Of a DNA stretch of 64,000 nucleotides, positions 1 to 9,822 are shown piece after piece. Within the stretch, counting starts at the first letter, position 1. The number at the start of each line of letters is the position of its first letter. The translations under genes and the position numbers were made by a program. The stretch comes from Lactobacillus taiwanensis DSM 21401 (lineage in GTDB: Bacteria; Bacillota; Bacilli; Lactobacillales; Lactobacillaceae). The stretch spans positions 436,387-500,386 of the forward strand of contig NZ_AYZG01000051.1 in the NCBI RefSeq assembly GCF_001436695.1, written 5' to 3'. The notes below the pieces were generated by a model, which worked only from the letters and a program-made list of their open reading frames with translations, was not told where the DNA came from and searched no databases.

Positions 1-728
1 CTGAATCCAAACTCTAAAAAAAATTGACCATTAGGATTTAAATGAGAACGAATTTGCTTAGCAAACTTTCGATAAAAATCTAATCCATCTTCTCCACCAT
101 AAAGAGCAGTATCTGGTTCATTTTTTATTACATTTGTATCCATCAAATCTTTTTCACTAGTTTTAATATAAGGGGGATTAGAAATTATCATGTCAAATTT
201 CTCTAGTCCAACTAATACATTGGCTTTTCGCGTTTTAACATCTAAATCATACTTTAAAAAGTTTTCTTCACTTTCACGTAAAGCTGAATCAGTAATATCA
301 CTTGCATATAGGATTAAATCGCTAATCCCCTGTTCTTGTGCTTGTTTAACTAAAGCAACCATGATTGCACCTGAACCGGTACCTAAATCTAGAATTTTTT
401 CTCCAGACTTAATATTCTCAAGAGCCCATTTCACTAACTCTTCAGTTTCAAATCTAGGAATCAAAACACCGCGATTAACTAAGATCTTGTAACCGTAAAA
501 CCACGCATAACCCAAGATATATTGTGGAGAAATTCCTCTACGGAGTTTCTTCATATCTTTCAATGCTTCTTTCTCTTGGTCAGAAGTCAGCTCATCATTA
601 ATATGCAATTCGTACTCTGAAGGCGTATAGTTTAATCTTTCACCCAAAACATAGTCAATGTCATCAGCACGCACTTCTGGATTATTGGCTAGGACCTTTT
701 CTTTTATTTGCTTTAAATTTTTAGGCAT
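1..728 (-). CDS. prmC: Peptide chain release factor N5-glutamine methyltransferase PrmC/HemK (3' end outside window)
   Basis: PrmC methylates the glutamine of the GGQ motif in release factors. The reading frame opens with an ATG at 728 and stays open to the window edge, giving 242 codons of a family of about 280 residues, so only the C-terminal tail is missing. The frame shows an SAM-binding stretch ([11 protein letters not shown]) and the catalytic NPPY motif typical of N5-glutamine/N6-adenine methyltransferases. The start overlaps the prfA stop by 8 bases, the usual prfA-prmC coupling: the enzyme is made with its substrate. Confidence 0.93.
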   Translation of the reverse strand, partial: MPKNLKQIKEKVLANNPEVRADDIDYVLGERLNYTPSEYELHINDELTSDQEKEALKDMKKLRRGISPQYILGYAWFYGYKILVNRGVLIPRFETEELVKWALENIKSGEKILDLGTGSGAIMVALVKQAQEQGISDLILYASDITDSALRESEENFLKYDLDVKTRKANVLVGLEKFDMIISNPPYIKTSEKDLMDTNVIKNEPDTALYGGEDGLDFYRKFAKQIRSHLNPNGQFFLEFGF

Positions 729-1809
729 TTTCTTCAGCCATCTTTTCTAATTGCTGAGTTTGGTAGTAAAGAACCAAGGCATTAATAATTTCATCTAATT
801 CCCCGTTCATTACACGATCAAGCTTATTTAAAGTTAAACCAATTCTATGATCAGTGACACGGTTTTGAGGGTAATTGTATGTTCTAATTCTTTCAGAACG
901 ATCCCCAGTACCAACTGCGTCTTTTCTCTTAGCATCATATTGGTCACGATTTTGACTTTCGTAATAGTCATAAACACGTGATTTCAAAATTTGCATAGCT
1001 TTCTCACGGTTTTGTTGCTGACTACGTTGATCTTGCATAGCAACTACAATTCCAGTAGGAAGGTGGGTCATACGTACGGCACTAGAAGTTTTGTTAATGT
1101 GCTGACCACCGGCACCAGATGAACGGTAAACATCTACACGAATATCTTTAGGATCTAAATCTATATCTACTTGTTCATATTCAGGCATAACAGCAACTGT
1201 TGCAGTAGAAGTATGAACACGTCCTTGAGACTCAGTTACAGGAACACGTTGAACACGGTGAGCTCCGTTTTCGTATTTTAATTTTGAGTAAACTTTGTCA
1301 CCTGTAATCATAACAGCAACACGCTTATAGCCCCCAACTTCAGTTGGTTCTGAATCAATTAAAGATACCTTCCAACCTTGAGTTTCTGCATATTTTTCAT
1401 ACATTCTAAGTAAGTCGCCAGCAAATAATGAAGCTTCATCCCCACCAGCAGCACCTCTAATTTCCATAATGATATCTTTATCATCATTAGGATCTTTTGG
1501 AAGCATTAAAATCTTAATCTCGTCTTCTAATTCAGAAACTTCTTTTTCTAATTCAGAATTTTCTTCCTTAGCCATATCAACTAAATCACTATCAGATTCA
1601 TTAGAAATAATTTCTTTATTATCTTCAATTTCCTTAATATCTGACTTATATTTACGATACTTTTGTACTACTTCACGCATATCGGCTTCTTCTTTAGAAA
1701 TTTCCATATAGCGTTTAGTATCATTAATAACTTCTGGATCAGCCATCATTTCTTGAAGTTCTTCATAATGGGCAACTAATCCTTCCAATTGAGCCATCAC
1801 TTTATCCAT
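721..1809 (-). CDS. prfA: Peptide chain release factor 1 (RF1)
   Basis: RF1 reads UAA and UAG stop codons and triggers peptide release on the ribosome. At 362 residues it has the normal length. The catalytic GGQ motif is at residues 234-236 ([12 protein letters not shown]) and the RF1-type codon-reading tripeptide PVT is at 190-192. The N-terminal third is the acidic coiled helical domain. A purine-rich ribosome site (GAGGAAGGA) precedes ATG 1809. It sits 21 bases downstream of tdk and overlaps prmC, so tdk-prfA-prmC is probably one operon. Confidence 0.97.
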   Translation of the reverse strand: MDKVMAQLEGLVAHYEELQEMMADPEVINDTKRYMEISKEEADMREVVQKYRKYKSDIKEIEDNKEIISNESDSDLVDMAKEENSELEKEVSELEDEIKILMLPKDPNDDKDIIMEIRGAAGGDEASLFAGDLLRMYEKYAETQGWKVSLIDSEPTEVGGYKRVAVMITGDKVYSKLKYENGAHRVQRVPVTESQGRVHTSTATVAVMPEYEQVDIDLDPKDIRVDVYRSSGAGGQHINKTSSAVRMTHLPTGIVVAMQDQRSQQQNREKAMQILKSRVYDYYESQNRDQYDAKRKDAVGTGDRSERIRTYNYPQNRVTDHRIGLTLNKLDRVMNGELDEIINALVLYYQTQQLEKMAEENA

Positions 1810-1830
1810 TTTTACTGTCCTTCCTCAAAT

Positions 1831-2430
1831 TTATCTCTGCTTATCTGGATGAAAATAGTGAAAACGACAAACTGGATAGTAAGATTCATCTCCGCCAATT
1901 TGAACTTGTTCACCCTCATAAACAGGTTTTCCATCATTGATCCGTAAATTCATTGTAGCCTTATGACCACAATAGTGACAAATAGTCTTCATTTCTTCTA
2001 TTTTATCAGCAAAAATCAATAAATTTTCACTACCTTCAAATAAATGATTTTGAAAATCATTCTTTAGGCCAAATGCCATTACTGGTATTTTTAATTCATC
2101 GACAATTTTTGCGCACTCTAATACGTGGTGTCGTTTCAAAAACTGCGCCTCATCAATTAAAACACAAGCTACAGTCCCATTACCAGACTCAACATCATTC
2201 TTATTCATTTTTGAAATGTAATTAAACAAATTCATGTCTTCATCAATCGGAATTGCCTTACGATGTAAGCCGATTCTCGACGCCACTGTCCCTACGCCAC
2301 TTCTATCACCTACACCGCTTGTCATCAAGGCTATTTTTCGTCCTTGAGCATCATAATTATGTGCAACCTTTAATATTTCAATTGACTTACCACTACTCAT
2401 TGCTCCATAGCGAAAAAACAATTGGGCCAC
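1831..2430 (-). CDS. tdk: Thymidine kinase (type II)
   Basis: Phosphorylates thymidine to dTMP in the pyrimidine salvage pathway. The 199-residue length fits the bacterial tetrameric type. The P-loop is at residues 9-16 (GAMSSGKS), the DEAQF motif with the catalytic Glu at 93-97, and the structural zinc site is visible as CHYC plus a late CRFH. The start is GTG with GGAGG nine bases upstream. It is divergent from murT and leads the tdk-prfA-prmC gene run. Confidence 0.96.
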   Translation of the reverse strand: MAQLFFRYGAMSSGKSIEILKVAHNYDAQGRKIALMTSGVGDRSGVGTVASRIGLHRKAIPIDEDMNLFNYISKMNKNDVESGNGTVACVLIDEAQFLKRHHVLECAKIVDELKIPVMAFGLKNDFQNHLFEGSENLLIFADKIEEMKTICHYCGHKATMNLRINDGKPVYEGEQVQIGGDESYYPVCRFHYFHPDKQR

Positions 2431-2548
2431 TGCAAAATTCCTCCATTATTAAGTTTAAATACTTTCACTAATATTATCCTAATTAGTATAAAGTAAATTT
2501 AAAAATCGTGCAGATAAAAATAAAAAGGTCGTTTTCATTTTATTGATA

Positions 2549-2557
2549 TGCTATAGT
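2549..2557 (+). promoter_or_regulatory. Extended -10 promoter for murT
   Basis: TGCTATAGT forms an extended -10 (TGn plus TATAGT, hexamer 2552-2557) about 30 bases before the murT start, in the divergent tdk/murT gap. No good -35 is seen, as expected for extended -10 promoters. Confidence 0.5.
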
Positions 2558-2588
2558 AAAATTTAGTTTTAAAGTGAGGGATAAGAAT

Positions 2589-3941
2589 ATGAATTTAAAA
2601 TCAGGCATCGCTAAGGCAGCCGGTAAATCATCATACTGGTTTCTTCATAATGTATTAAAGGGTGGGACGAGTTTTCCTGGAAAGTTTGCCATGAAAATTG
2701 ATCCTGAAGTATTAAATTCATTAGCAAAAGGCTATGAAACAATCATTGTAACTGGAACTAACGGTAAAACAATGACCACTGCTTTAATCGTAGAAGCATT
2801 GAAGAAAAAATATGGCGATATTTTAACCAATCCATCTGGCTCAAATATGCAGCAAGGAATTGTTACAGCATTTTTAGCTCACAAAAATAAAAGAAGCAAA
2901 AAGAAAATTGCTGTTTTAGAAGTTGATGAAGCAAATGTAAAAATGGTAACAAAATTGCTTCATCCTAGTGTCTTCGTTCTAACTAATATTTTCCGCGATC
3001 AGATGGATAGATATGGTGAAATCTACACTACTTATAAAAAAATTGTCGATGGAATTAAATTAGCACCTGATGCAACTATTATTGCTAACGGAGATGCAAG
3101 TATTTTTTCATCAGTTGACCTACCCAATAAAAAAGTATTCTATGGATTTAAACTCCCGGATGACAAACCTGAAAACGATTTTAAAGCTCCTGTGAATACT
3201 GATGGTGTCTTATGTCCTAAATGCGATCATATCTTACACTATCATGAACGTATTTACGCTAATCTTGGAGACTACTTCTGCCCTAATTGTGGCTACCATA
3301 GACCTGATTTAACTTACACTGTAAATGAAATTATTGATCAAACTCCGAATAGCTTAAAATTCAAAATGGGCGAAAAAGATTACAGTATCGGTATCGGTGG
3401 AACTTACAATATCTATAATGCTTTAGCCGCTTATTCTGTAGCTCGAGAATTTGGATTAACTGATGACGAAGTTGCTCAAAGCTTTGCTGAAAATAAACGT
3501 ATTTTTGGCCGTCAAGAATTAATCAACTATGCAGGCAAAGAAATCGATTTGATTTTAGTTAAAAATCCAGTTGGACTTGATGAAGTTCTCCATATGCTTA
3601 ATACTGAAAAAGATCGTTATTCCCTAGTCACTCTCCTAAATGCAAACCATGCGGATGGAATTGATACTTCTTGGATTTGGGATGCAGATTATGAAGGTCT
3701 AAACAAAGATCAGATCAATAAAGTCATAGTCGGCGGTAAACGTTGGCATGATATGGGATTCAGACTAGAAGTTTCTGGCTTTGATCCAGGCTTAATGACA
3801 ACTGCTACAGATAATGATGCTATCTTAGCCGAAATTTCAAAATTACCAACTAAGAAAGTTTATATTTTAGCTACATATACTGCTATGCTTTCACTTCGTA
3901 AAACAATGGGTGAAAAGAAAATTATCAAAGCAGGTATGTAA
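2589..3941 (+). CDS. murT: Lipid II isoglutaminyl synthase subunit MurT (Mur ligase family)
   Basis: MurT activates the D-Glu of lipid II for amidation to isoglutamine; the ammonia comes from the partner amidotransferase GatD. The frame has a Mur-ligase ATP loop (VTGTNGKT), a four-cysteine zinc ribbon (CPKC ... CPNC) inserted in the central domain as in MurT, and the C-terminal DTSWIWD stretch that holds the conserved Asp. I place the start at ATG 2589 (GAGGG eight bases upstream) rather than the upstream GTG 2574, giving 450 residues. No GatD gene is adjacent: a terminator follows and the next gene is convergent. Confidence 0.88.
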   Translation: MNLKSGIAKAAGKSSYWFLHNVLKGGTSFPGKFAMKIDPEVLNSLAKGYETIIVTGTNGKTMTTALIVEALKKKYGDILTNPSGSNMQQGIVTAFLAHKNKRSKKKIAVLEVDEANVKMVTKLLHPSVFVLTNIFRDQMDRYGEIYTTYKKIVDGIKLAPDATIIANGDASIFSSVDLPNKKVFYGFKLPDDKPENDFKAPVNTDGVLCPKCDHILHYHERIYANLGDYFCPNCGYHRPDLTYTVNEIIDQTPNSLKFKMGEKDYSIGIGGTYNIYNALAAYSVAREFGLTDDEVAQSFAENKRIFGRQELINYAGKEIDLILVKNPVGLDEVLHMLNTEKDRYSLVTLLNANHADGIDTSWIWDADYEGLNKDQINKVIVGGKRWHDMGFRLEVSGFDPGLMTTATDNDAILAEISKLPTKKVYILATYTAMLSLRKTMGEKKIIKAGM

Positions 3942-3953
3942 AATACAACAAAT

Positions 3954-3985
3954 AAGACCAATGTCATCAACGACATTGGTCTTTT
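3954..3985. terminator. Bidirectional terminator between murT and the serine hydrolase gene
   Basis: A 12-bp perfect stem (AAGACCAATGTC and its complement) with a 6-base loop, flanked by T-runs usable in both directions. It lies 12 bases after the murT stop and overlaps the end of the convergent gene. Confidence 0.9.
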
Positions 3986-5003
3986 AATTTTTATAAATAT
4001 TCTCTTTTAAAAACGTATTAACAATTTTTTCTCTCATAGCTAGAAAAACTTGATTATGTCCACTTGGATGAATCCGATTAGTTAATACAATCATTGCAGT
4101 TTGGTTAAGACGATCGATTAATATGAAAGTTCCGGTAAATCCCGTATGAAAAATCAATGGATGCTGATCCATAGGATCAAACCGTAAATCCCATCCCCAA
4201 GAACGTGGATGTACTTTTTTTGTTGTTTTAATTTGAAATAAACTAGCCAGAGTATCTTGCTTTAATGGAAAAACATCATCCCGCAAGCCTAGATATGCTT
4301 GAGTCATTTTTATTAAGTCTTCTAAATTAGCAAATAAGCCTGCAGAACCACAATATTTTCCTAAAACCCGTGCCTTAGGATCATGTACAACTCCTTGCAA
4401 TAAATTTCCATCTTCAGTAAAAGCAGTTGGAACACAATCAGTAGGATTAGGATGAAAAGTTGTTTCTTTTAGCTGTGCTGGCAAAATGATTTCTTTTGTA
4501 ATCACATCTTGTATAGGCAGACCATATATTTTTTCAAGAACTAAACCTAACAAAATAAAGTTAGTATCTGCATAGCGCATCTTAGTTTCAAATTCATCTG
4601 TTACAGGTAAAGATATAATTGCTTTTAAAAGCTCTGAGGCAGAAAGTTGATCTCTATTAGGGATCCACCCTCTAATACCACTAGTATGCGTCAAAAGATG
4701 GCTTAAGCGGACTCGTTCATCCTTGAATTCAGGAATAAATTGTTTAAGTGGTTCTGTAAAATTTAATTTTCCATTTTCTTTTAGCTTTAGAAAAACATTT
4801 GTCGTTCCTAAAACTTTAGTTAAACTAGCTAAATCATAAAGCGCAAATGGACTAAGCTGCTTAACATCTGACATAAGGCTGGCAAAGCCTACAGTTGAAG
4901 AAAAGACCTGCTTTTCCTTAATGAATGCATAGTTAACACCAGGTATAATTCTCTCGCTTACCATCTCTTCAATCAAATGTTGTGTTTTAAAAAATTCTAT
5001 CAT
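3984..5003 (-). CDS. Serine hydrolase of the beta-lactamase / penicillin-binding family (class C-like)
   Basis: A cytosolic or surface-associated serine hydrolase of the class C beta-lactamase / esterase family; the substrate is not predictable. The nucleophile motif SLTK is at residues 60-63, a Tyr motif (YADTN) near 143 and an HTG box (in place of KTG) near 286. No signal peptide is evident. The length (339) is normal. It stands alone between convergent murT and the tRNA pair. Confidence 0.85.
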   Translation of the reverse strand: MIEFFKTQHLIEEMVSERIIPGVNYAFIKEKQVFSSTVGFASLMSDVKQLSPFALYDLASLTKVLGTTNVFLKLKENGKLNFTEPLKQFIPEFKDERVRLSHLLTHTSGIRGWIPNRDQLSASELLKAIISLPVTDEFETKMRYADTNFILLGLVLEKIYGLPIQDVITKEIILPAQLKETTFHPNPTDCVPTAFTEDGNLLQGVVHDPKARVLGKYCGSAGLFANLEDLIKMTQAYLGLRDDVFPLKQDTLASLFQIKTTKKVHPRSWGWDLRFDPMDQHPLIFHTGFTGTFILIDRLNQTAMIVLTNRIHPSGHNQVFLAMREKIVNTFLKENIYKN

Positions 5004-5063
5004 CCTAATTCACCTAGTTTTTATAATACCTTATCTTTTCAAAAGAAAAAAGCAGGATAGAAC

Positions 5064-5092
5064 TTGACATATTTCTCATATTCAATTATATT
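5064..5092 (+). promoter_or_regulatory. Sigma-A promoter of the tRNA pair
   Basis: TTGACA (5064-5069), a 17-base spacer and TATATT (5087-5092), ending 15 bases before the tRNA-Glu gene. A consensus -35 fits a stable RNA promoter. Confidence 0.8.
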
Positions 5093-5107
5093 TACATATG
5101 TTGAATT

Positions 5108-5179
5108 TGCCCGTTGGTCAAATGGTTAAGACGCCACCCTCTCAAGGTGGAGTTACGAGTTCAATTCTCGTACGGGTGA
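5108..5179 (+). tRNA. tRNA-Glu (CTC anticodon)
   Basis: A full cloverleaf: acceptor arm 5108-5114 pairing with 5172-5178 (two G-U pairs at the end), D arm GTC/GAC, anticodon stem CCACC/GGTGG with loop CTCTCAA (anticodon CTC), T arm ACGAG/CTCGT with TTCAATT loop, discriminator A. CCA is not encoded. It reads GAG codons. Confidence 0.92.
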
Positions 5180-5185
5180 TATTAC

Positions 5186-5258
5186 TGAGATATAGCCAAA
5201 TTGGTAAGGCACAGGATTCTGGTTCCTGGATGTTTCGGTTCGAGCCCGAATATCTCAA
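5186..5258 (+). tRNA. tRNA-Gln (CTG anticodon)
   Basis: A full cloverleaf: acceptor TGAGATA/TATCTCA, D arm GCC/GGC, anticodon stem CAGGA/TCCTG with loop TTCTGGT (anticodon CTG), T arm TTCGG/CCGAA with TTCGAGC loop, discriminator A. It follows tRNA-Glu by 6 bases in the same transcript and reads CAG codons. Confidence 0.92.
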
Positions 5259-5269
5259 TTTTCGTGAAA

Positions 5270-5315
5270 GTCTTTAATGTCAATGAATTAGAAACATTGA
5301 TGTTAAAGGCTTTTT
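5270..5315 (+). terminator. Terminator of the tRNA operon
   Basis: A 16-bp stem with three G-U pairs, a 9-base loop and a TTTTT tail, 11 bases after tRNA-Gln. Confidence 0.85.
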
Positions 5316-5347
5316 GTTTTCTATGATTAAATTTGATAAAGACACTA

Positions 5348-5569
5348 TTACTGCGAATCTTTCGGTCTATAAACCACTTTTTCTATATCATCAATTGAAA
5401 TTGGTGCCATAGCCATTGTTTTCTTTTCTTGCTCAGGTGTTTCAACACCATAATCAGGTAAAAAATGAGTTTCATCCACTCGGTCCATTAGTCCTACTAA
5501 TCCACCTGTCTTTAAAATAACCTCATCATACTCACGTGAAATAAGTTTGCTCTTTTTACTCTTTATCAT
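5348..5569 (-). CDS. Small protein of unknown function (73 aa)
   Basis: Not recognised. A 73-residue soluble, charged protein with a strong ribosome site (GAGGAGG) six bases before the ATG, so it is very likely translated. It has no membrane segment or metal motif. It lies downstream of the 5673-6125 gene across a hairpin and may be transcribed separately. Confidence 0.6.
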   Translation of the reverse strand: MIKSKKSKLISREYDEVILKTGGLVGLMDRVDETHFLPDYGVETPEQEKKTMAMAPISIDDIEKVVYRPKDSQ

Positions 5570-5626
5570 AATTATCCTCCTCTATTTCATAAATTAAGTC
5601 GCATAATAAACTATTTTCTACAAAAA

Positions 5627-5662
5627 AAGCTGCGTCATGTCTTACTCACCATGACGCAGCTT
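5627..5662. terminator. Hairpin terminator between two small genes
   Basis: A 13-bp perfect stem (AAGCTGCGTCATG) and a 10-base loop TCTTACTCAC, with an A/T tract serving the minus strand and a shorter T run on the plus strand. It ends the 5673-6125 gene. A hairpin with nearly the same loop and stem occurs at 20771-20802. Confidence 0.85.
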
Positions 5663-5672
5663 TTCAATTATA

Positions 5673-6125
5673 TCACTTATCCTCGTTTTCTATCACAGAC
5701 TTTTCTATATTTTCTATTTTAGTGATATTTATTTTCTCAAGATTATTTTCTAATTCTAGCCATTCAGAGCTTAATTTTTTGTTTTTCTCGGCACGTATTT
5801 TCTTTCTAAACTGAACTAATTTCTTTAAATTATCGTAATTTTGAATTAATTGGTGCGTCTGGTTCTTTACTAATTTAAAATCTGGTTGCAACGTATGTGC
5901 ATTTTGACTTACCTGCAGAATTGCTCTAATCTGCGGTTGACAAAAATCCTTAATTATTCCATCTATCTCTTGTAATTTTTCTACTCCACTTCTATCCAAA
6001 TGCAAAAGATCTTTTTGTTCATCTTTTTCTACTAAATCACTTGCTACTTGATTTTTAAAATATAATTCTTGAGCAAATTTAAAGATTGCTTCTTCCATAT
6101 CCATAAATTCAGCATTCGTATTCAT
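5673..6125 (-). CDS. Uncharacterised helical protein (150 aa)
   Basis: Not recognised. The sequence is almost wholly charged and helical, with a lysine-rich segment near residues 105-118 and a likely coiled coil in the second half. No membrane segment or catalytic motif is seen. It starts 13 bases after the MFS transporter stop, so the two are probably co-transcribed. Confidence 0.6.
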   Translation of the reverse strand: MNTNAEFMDMEEAIFKFAQELYFKNQVASDLVEKDEQKDLLHLDRSGVEKLQEIDGIIKDFCQPQIRAILQVSQNAHTLQPDFKLVKNQTHQLIQNYDNLKKLVQFRKKIRAEKNKKLSSEWLELENNLEKINITKIENIEKSVIENEDK

Positions 6126-6138
6126 GATAATACACTTT

Positions 6139-7536
6139 CTAATTCTTAACGCTATTTTTTCTTTCTAACCTAAACATAGCCCAATCTAAAATTAAAATCA
6201 AAATTCCTAATCCAAATATAAAATAAAATGCTGCTCGACTTCCGCGAGCAGTACGAATTGCATAACTTGAATTCGATTCATTTTGGAAAATTGCTATGAT
6301 TGCTGCCATAATTGTCGTTCCTATCGAGCCAGCTAATTGCTGAGCTGTCTGACACACTGCTGTAGCATCAGTATGCAAATTGTTAGGCTCAATTTTTAAG
6401 GCTTCTGCCAATGTATTGCTAAAAGACATACGGTGTCCAAAAGCTAATAAACCATAAAAGACCATAATCATTAAAGTTGTTAAGGTTAATCCATAAATTG
6501 CAAATAAAAGGCCACTAAGTGCTAATATTAATCCTCCAGTATAGAGTAATGGCTTGGCACCCAAACGATCATATAAACTACCAAATATTGGATTTAAGAG
6601 ACCTGCAATAATACTTCCAGGCAATAAAACCAAGCCACCAATGAGCGCATTTTGATGACCAACAATTTGGATGTAATTTGGCAAAACAAAACTTACCCCA
6701 ATATTAGCAAATTGTAGTAAAAAGTATGCTAATGCACCATAAACAAATGCTGTTTGTCTAAATACAGCGATATTTAATAAACTTTCTTTATTGCTTTGTG
6801 CCCATTTTTTATATAAATAAAAAAGCAACAAGCTTCCAACTAAAAGTAGCCATAAAAATATATTTTTAAATCCTCTACTAATCTGATTAACTCCCAAAGT
6901 TAAAGTAATAAAAGCAGTCGCTAACAAAACAAAACCAAGATAGTCAAACTTGCGTTGAGTTTGTTCATGATACTTACCAATTACTCTTACTCCAGCACAA
7001 AATACAATTGCAGCAAAAATAGCTACAATAAAAAAGATATCTCGCCAATTAAAATAATATGTTATTGCTCCACCAAATGCTGGTCCTAAAGTTGGTGCCA
7101 TTGCGATAATCAAACCAGCAATTCCCATGTATAGTCCCCACTTTTTTTGTGGCATAACTTCAACAATTAAATTAAACATTAAAGGAATACTAAGTCCTGC
7201 TCCCAAAGATGAGATTAATCTTCCAAATAGCAAAACATAAAACTCGCCTGCAAAAGCGCTAATCAAACTTCCGACAATAAATCCGCCACAAGATACAACA
7301 AACAATTGCTTAGCAGTAAAACGCTCATTTAAATATGAGGAACAAATCATAATTATTGCAATCATTAGTAAGTAACCGGTTGTTGTCCACTGAACAACAT
7401 CCAAACTTACATTAAATTGTTTCATCATAGTCGGAAAAGTTACATTTAAACTCGTTTCTGTCAAAATTCCCACAAATGACATAAAAGCTGCGGCTAAAAC
7501 TGCCATGATGTTTCTTTTATCTTGTTTTCTATTCAA
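6139..7536 (-). CDS. Multidrug efflux MFS transporter (DHA2, EmrB/QacA type)
   Basis: A proton-driven drug exporter in the cytoplasmic membrane. The chain has about 13-14 hydrophobic segments and the family's early motif (VTFPTMMKQF near the first loop, then GRLISSLGAGLSIPL). I choose the TTG start at 7536, because it has GGAGAAAGGG just upstream and gives the usual short cytosolic lead (MNRKQDKRN, 465 aa). The alternative start at 7581 would put a hairpin inside the coding region. Its leader contains that hairpin (7561-7596) immediately before the ribosome site, with no room for a promoter in between, so attenuation or read-through from pgi is possible. Confidence 0.85.
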   Translation of the reverse strand: MNRKQDKRNIMAVLAAAFMSFVGILTETSLNVTFPTMMKQFNVSLDVVQWTTTGYLLMIAIIMICSSYLNERFTAKQLFVVSCGGFIVGSLISAFAGEFYVLLFGRLISSLGAGLSIPLMFNLIVEVMPQKKWGLYMGIAGLIIAMAPTLGPAFGGAITYYFNWRDIFFIVAIFAAIVFCAGVRVIGKYHEQTQRKFDYLGFVLLATAFITLTLGVNQISRGFKNIFLWLLLVGSLLLFYLYKKWAQSNKESLLNIAVFRQTAFVYGALAYFLLQFANIGVSFVLPNYIQIVGHQNALIGGLVLLPGSIIAGLLNPIFGSLYDRLGAKPLLYTGGLILALSGLLFAIYGLTLTTLMIMVFYGLLAFGHRMSFSNTLAEALKIEPNNLHTDATAVCQTAQQLAGSIGTTIMAAIIAIFQNESNSSYAIRTARGSRAAFYFIFGLGILILILDWAMFRLERKNSVKN

Positions 7537-7560
7537 TTGAATTCCCTTTCTCCAACACAT

Positions 7561-7596
7561 AAAAAGAGTAGGAAACAACAATGCTCCCTACTCTTT
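7561..7596 (-). terminator. Leader hairpin before the MFS pump gene / pgi terminator
   Basis: On the minus strand a 10-bp stem (AAAGAGTAGG and its complement) with a 14-base loop is followed by TT and then directly by the MFS ribosome site. It lies 70 bases after the pgi stop. The U-tract is short, so termination is probably partial. Confidence 0.6.
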
Positions 7597-7664
7597 CTTT
7601 AACGAAATGATATTCCGCTATATTATGCGTATAACCGTTACTATTATACTGAGTAATTTTTATT

Positions 7665-9008
7665 TTACTTTAAACGCTTAGTTAAATCGTCATGTAAATC
7701 TTCATAACCAGGCTTGTTCAAAAGACCAAACATATTTCTCTTGTAGCTTTCAACACCTGGTTGGTTGAATGGGTTAATACCGTTTAAGTAACCAGAAATA
7801 CCAACAGCTAATTCGAACCAGTAAATCAAGTAACCCAAAGTATGTGCTGATTGATTTTCAATATCAACAGTCATAACCGGTACGCCACCGTCAGTGTGAG
7901 CTAAAACTACACCTTCGTAAGCACGATCATTTACATAATTCATAGTCTTACCAGATAAGAAGTTTAATTGGTCTAAGTTTTCTTTATCATCTGGAATAGT
8001 TACATCATGTGTTGGGTCTTCAACACGAATAACTGTTTCCATCAAATTACGACGACCTTCTTGGATGTATTGACCAAGTGAGTGAAGATCAGTAGTAAAG
8101 TTAGCGCTAGATGGATAAATACCCTTTTGATCTTTACCTTCTGATTCACCCATTAATTGCTTCCACCATTCACCAAACATTCTTAATGATGGTTCGTAGT
8201 TTTCAAGTAATTCAGTAGTGTAACCCTTGCGGTAAAGAATATTACGAAGAGCTGCATATTGGTATGGACTATCCTTTAATACATCTGGATCAGTGTATGC
8301 AGCACGTGCATCTGCAGCACCCTTTATCATTGCATCGATATCTCCACCAGCTACTGCAATTGGAAGTAAACCAACAGCTGATAATACTGAGAAACGACCA
8401 CCAATGTCATCAGGAACAACAAATTCTTCATAACCTTCAGCATCTGCTTCAGTCTTCAAAGCCCCTTTAGCACGGTCAGTAGTTGCGTAAATTCTCTTAG
8501 CAGCTTCTTCTTTACCATACTTCTTAATTAACTTGTCCTTCAAAACACGGAAGGCAATTGATGGTTCAGTAGTAGTACCAGACTTAGAAATGATATTAAT
8601 TGAGAAATCTTTATCCCCTAACCATTCAAGTAAGTCATAAAGGTATGAACCTGAAAGAGAGTTACCACAGAATACAACAGTTGGGTACTTTTCTTTTTCT
8701 CTACCGTAGAAAGAACTATTTAAAAATTCAATAGAAGCTTGAGCACCAAGGTAAGAACCACCGATACCAATACCAACTAAAACTTCAGAATCTTTTTGGA
8801 TCTTTTCAGCTGCTTTTTTAATACGGTCAAATTCATCTTTATCGTAATTAATTGGTAAATCAATCCAACCACGGAAGTCACTACCTGCACCAGTACCTTC
8901 ACGTAATTCTTGATCTGCAGCAGTTACCATTGCTTGCATTTCCTTTAATTCATTTTCATGAACAAATGGTGTTAATTTACTTGCATCAAAGTGAACAACT
9001 TTATTCAT
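7665..9008 (-). CDS. pgi: Glucose-6-phosphate isomerase
   Basis: Interconverts glucose-6-phosphate and fructose-6-phosphate in the cytosol. At 447 residues it is the short Gram-positive form. The sugar-phosphate region SGTTTEPS and the [14 protein letters not shown] signature are present, along with the catalytic stretch around GQYIQEGRR. It stands alone; the only terminator-like structure after it is the hairpin at 7561-7596. Confidence 0.97.
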   Translation of the reverse strand: MNKVVHFDASKLTPFVHENELKEMQAMVTAADQELREGTGAGSDFRGWIDLPINYDKDEFDRIKKAAEKIQKDSEVLVGIGIGGSYLGAQASIEFLNSSFYGREKEKYPTVVFCGNSLSGSYLYDLLEWLGDKDFSINIISKSGTTTEPSIAFRVLKDKLIKKYGKEEAAKRIYATTDRAKGALKTEADAEGYEEFVVPDDIGGRFSVLSAVGLLPIAVAGGDIDAMIKGAADARAAYTDPDVLKDSPYQYAALRNILYRKGYTTELLENYEPSLRMFGEWWKQLMGESEGKDQKGIYPSSANFTTDLHSLGQYIQEGRRNLMETVIRVEDPTHDVTIPDDKENLDQLNFLSGKTMNYVNDRAYEGVVLAHTDGGVPVMTVDIENQSAHTLGYLIYWFELAVGISGYLNGINPFNQPGVESYKRNMFGLLNKPGYEDLHDDLTKRLK

Positions 9009-9062
9009 TATTTAAACTTCCTTTTTTGTAACTTTTTTCACGTACAACCCTTATTTTAGCAG

Positions 9063-9695
9063 TTACTTCTTCATAAAACTAGAGTTTTTTCTTATTAAGA
9101 ACCTGTAAATAATTTTGTAGATTATGAAGCCTATTATCGCACCACAAACATTAAAAAATACATCATCTATATCGCTTACCCCAGTTTCTAGAATAAACTG
9201 CAATCCTTCAATACATATAGATAAACATGCACCGACTATAACTGTTACTCCCATCTTATTTTTTTGAATAACTTCAGGGAACAACAAACCAAATGGAATG
9301 AACCATAGAACATTACCAAGAGAATTATAGAAAAAGTCAAGTAAACTTTGTCCATGAGTTAACTTTATTGTTTCTTTCATAAATACCAGATTAATCTCAC
9401 CTAAATCACGATGAAAATTAAACGTCAGTTGCCATGGAAAATACGTATCTCTAAATACGGTTAGCATTAAAAGCAAGATAACATAAAAAGTAAAAATCCA
9501 AACACATGCTTCAGATTTTAACGTTCTACGATGTCTGATAAACAATAACCAGCATAATCGAATAATCACGAAAATAATAAAATAAAAAAGCGTCTTATCC
9601 AAGCTATATAAAATCAACTTAATTAGAGCAAAGTGATTAACTCGAGTTGCATAAGTATGAAAAATATATTCGTATAAGGGTTGTAAAAAAAGCAT
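9063..9695 (-). CDS. VanZ-like family membrane protein
   Basis: A membrane protein with about five hydrophobic segments ending in the VanZ-family signature (SDIDDVFFNVCGAIIGF near residues 172-188), with the preceding LGNVLWFIPFGLLFP stretch also typical. VanZ relatives affect teicoplanin-class resistance in enterococci, but the function of most homologues, including this one, is unknown. It is divergent from the LTA-synthase-like gene. Confidence 0.8.
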   Translation of the reverse strand: MLFLQPLYEYIFHTYATRVNHFALIKLILYSLDKTLFYFIIFVIIRLCWLLFIRHRRTLKSEACVWIFTFYVILLLMLTVFRDTYFPWQLTFNFHRDLGEINLVFMKETIKLTHGQSLLDFFYNSLGNVLWFIPFGLLFPEVIQKNKMGVTVIVGACLSICIEGLQFILETGVSDIDDVFFNVCGAIIGFIIYKIIYRFLIRKNSSFMKK

Positions 9696-9771
9696 AACTT
9701 AACCGACTCCATAATTTTGGCTTAATTATAACGTAAAGCTAGCAATGAAAGTTGATTTTTTTCAAAATGTT

Positions 9772-9811
9772 AAAAAAACGCAAATCTTTAATAAAAGTTT
9801 GTCGTTTTTTG
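9772..9811 (+). terminator. Terminator-like hairpin in the leader of the LTA-synthase-like gene
   Basis: A stem of AAAAACG-CAAA-CTT against AAG-TTTG-CGTTTTT with one single-base bulge on each side, followed by a T-run. It lies 45 bases before the GTG start, between divergent genes, so it can act only as a leader attenuator of the gene to its right. Confidence 0.5.
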
Positions 9812-9822
9812 AAATTACCAGT

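Noticed and set aside
190-492. Plus-strand frame of 100 codons
   Set aside because: It lies antisense inside prmC, has no ribosome site and no recognisable features.
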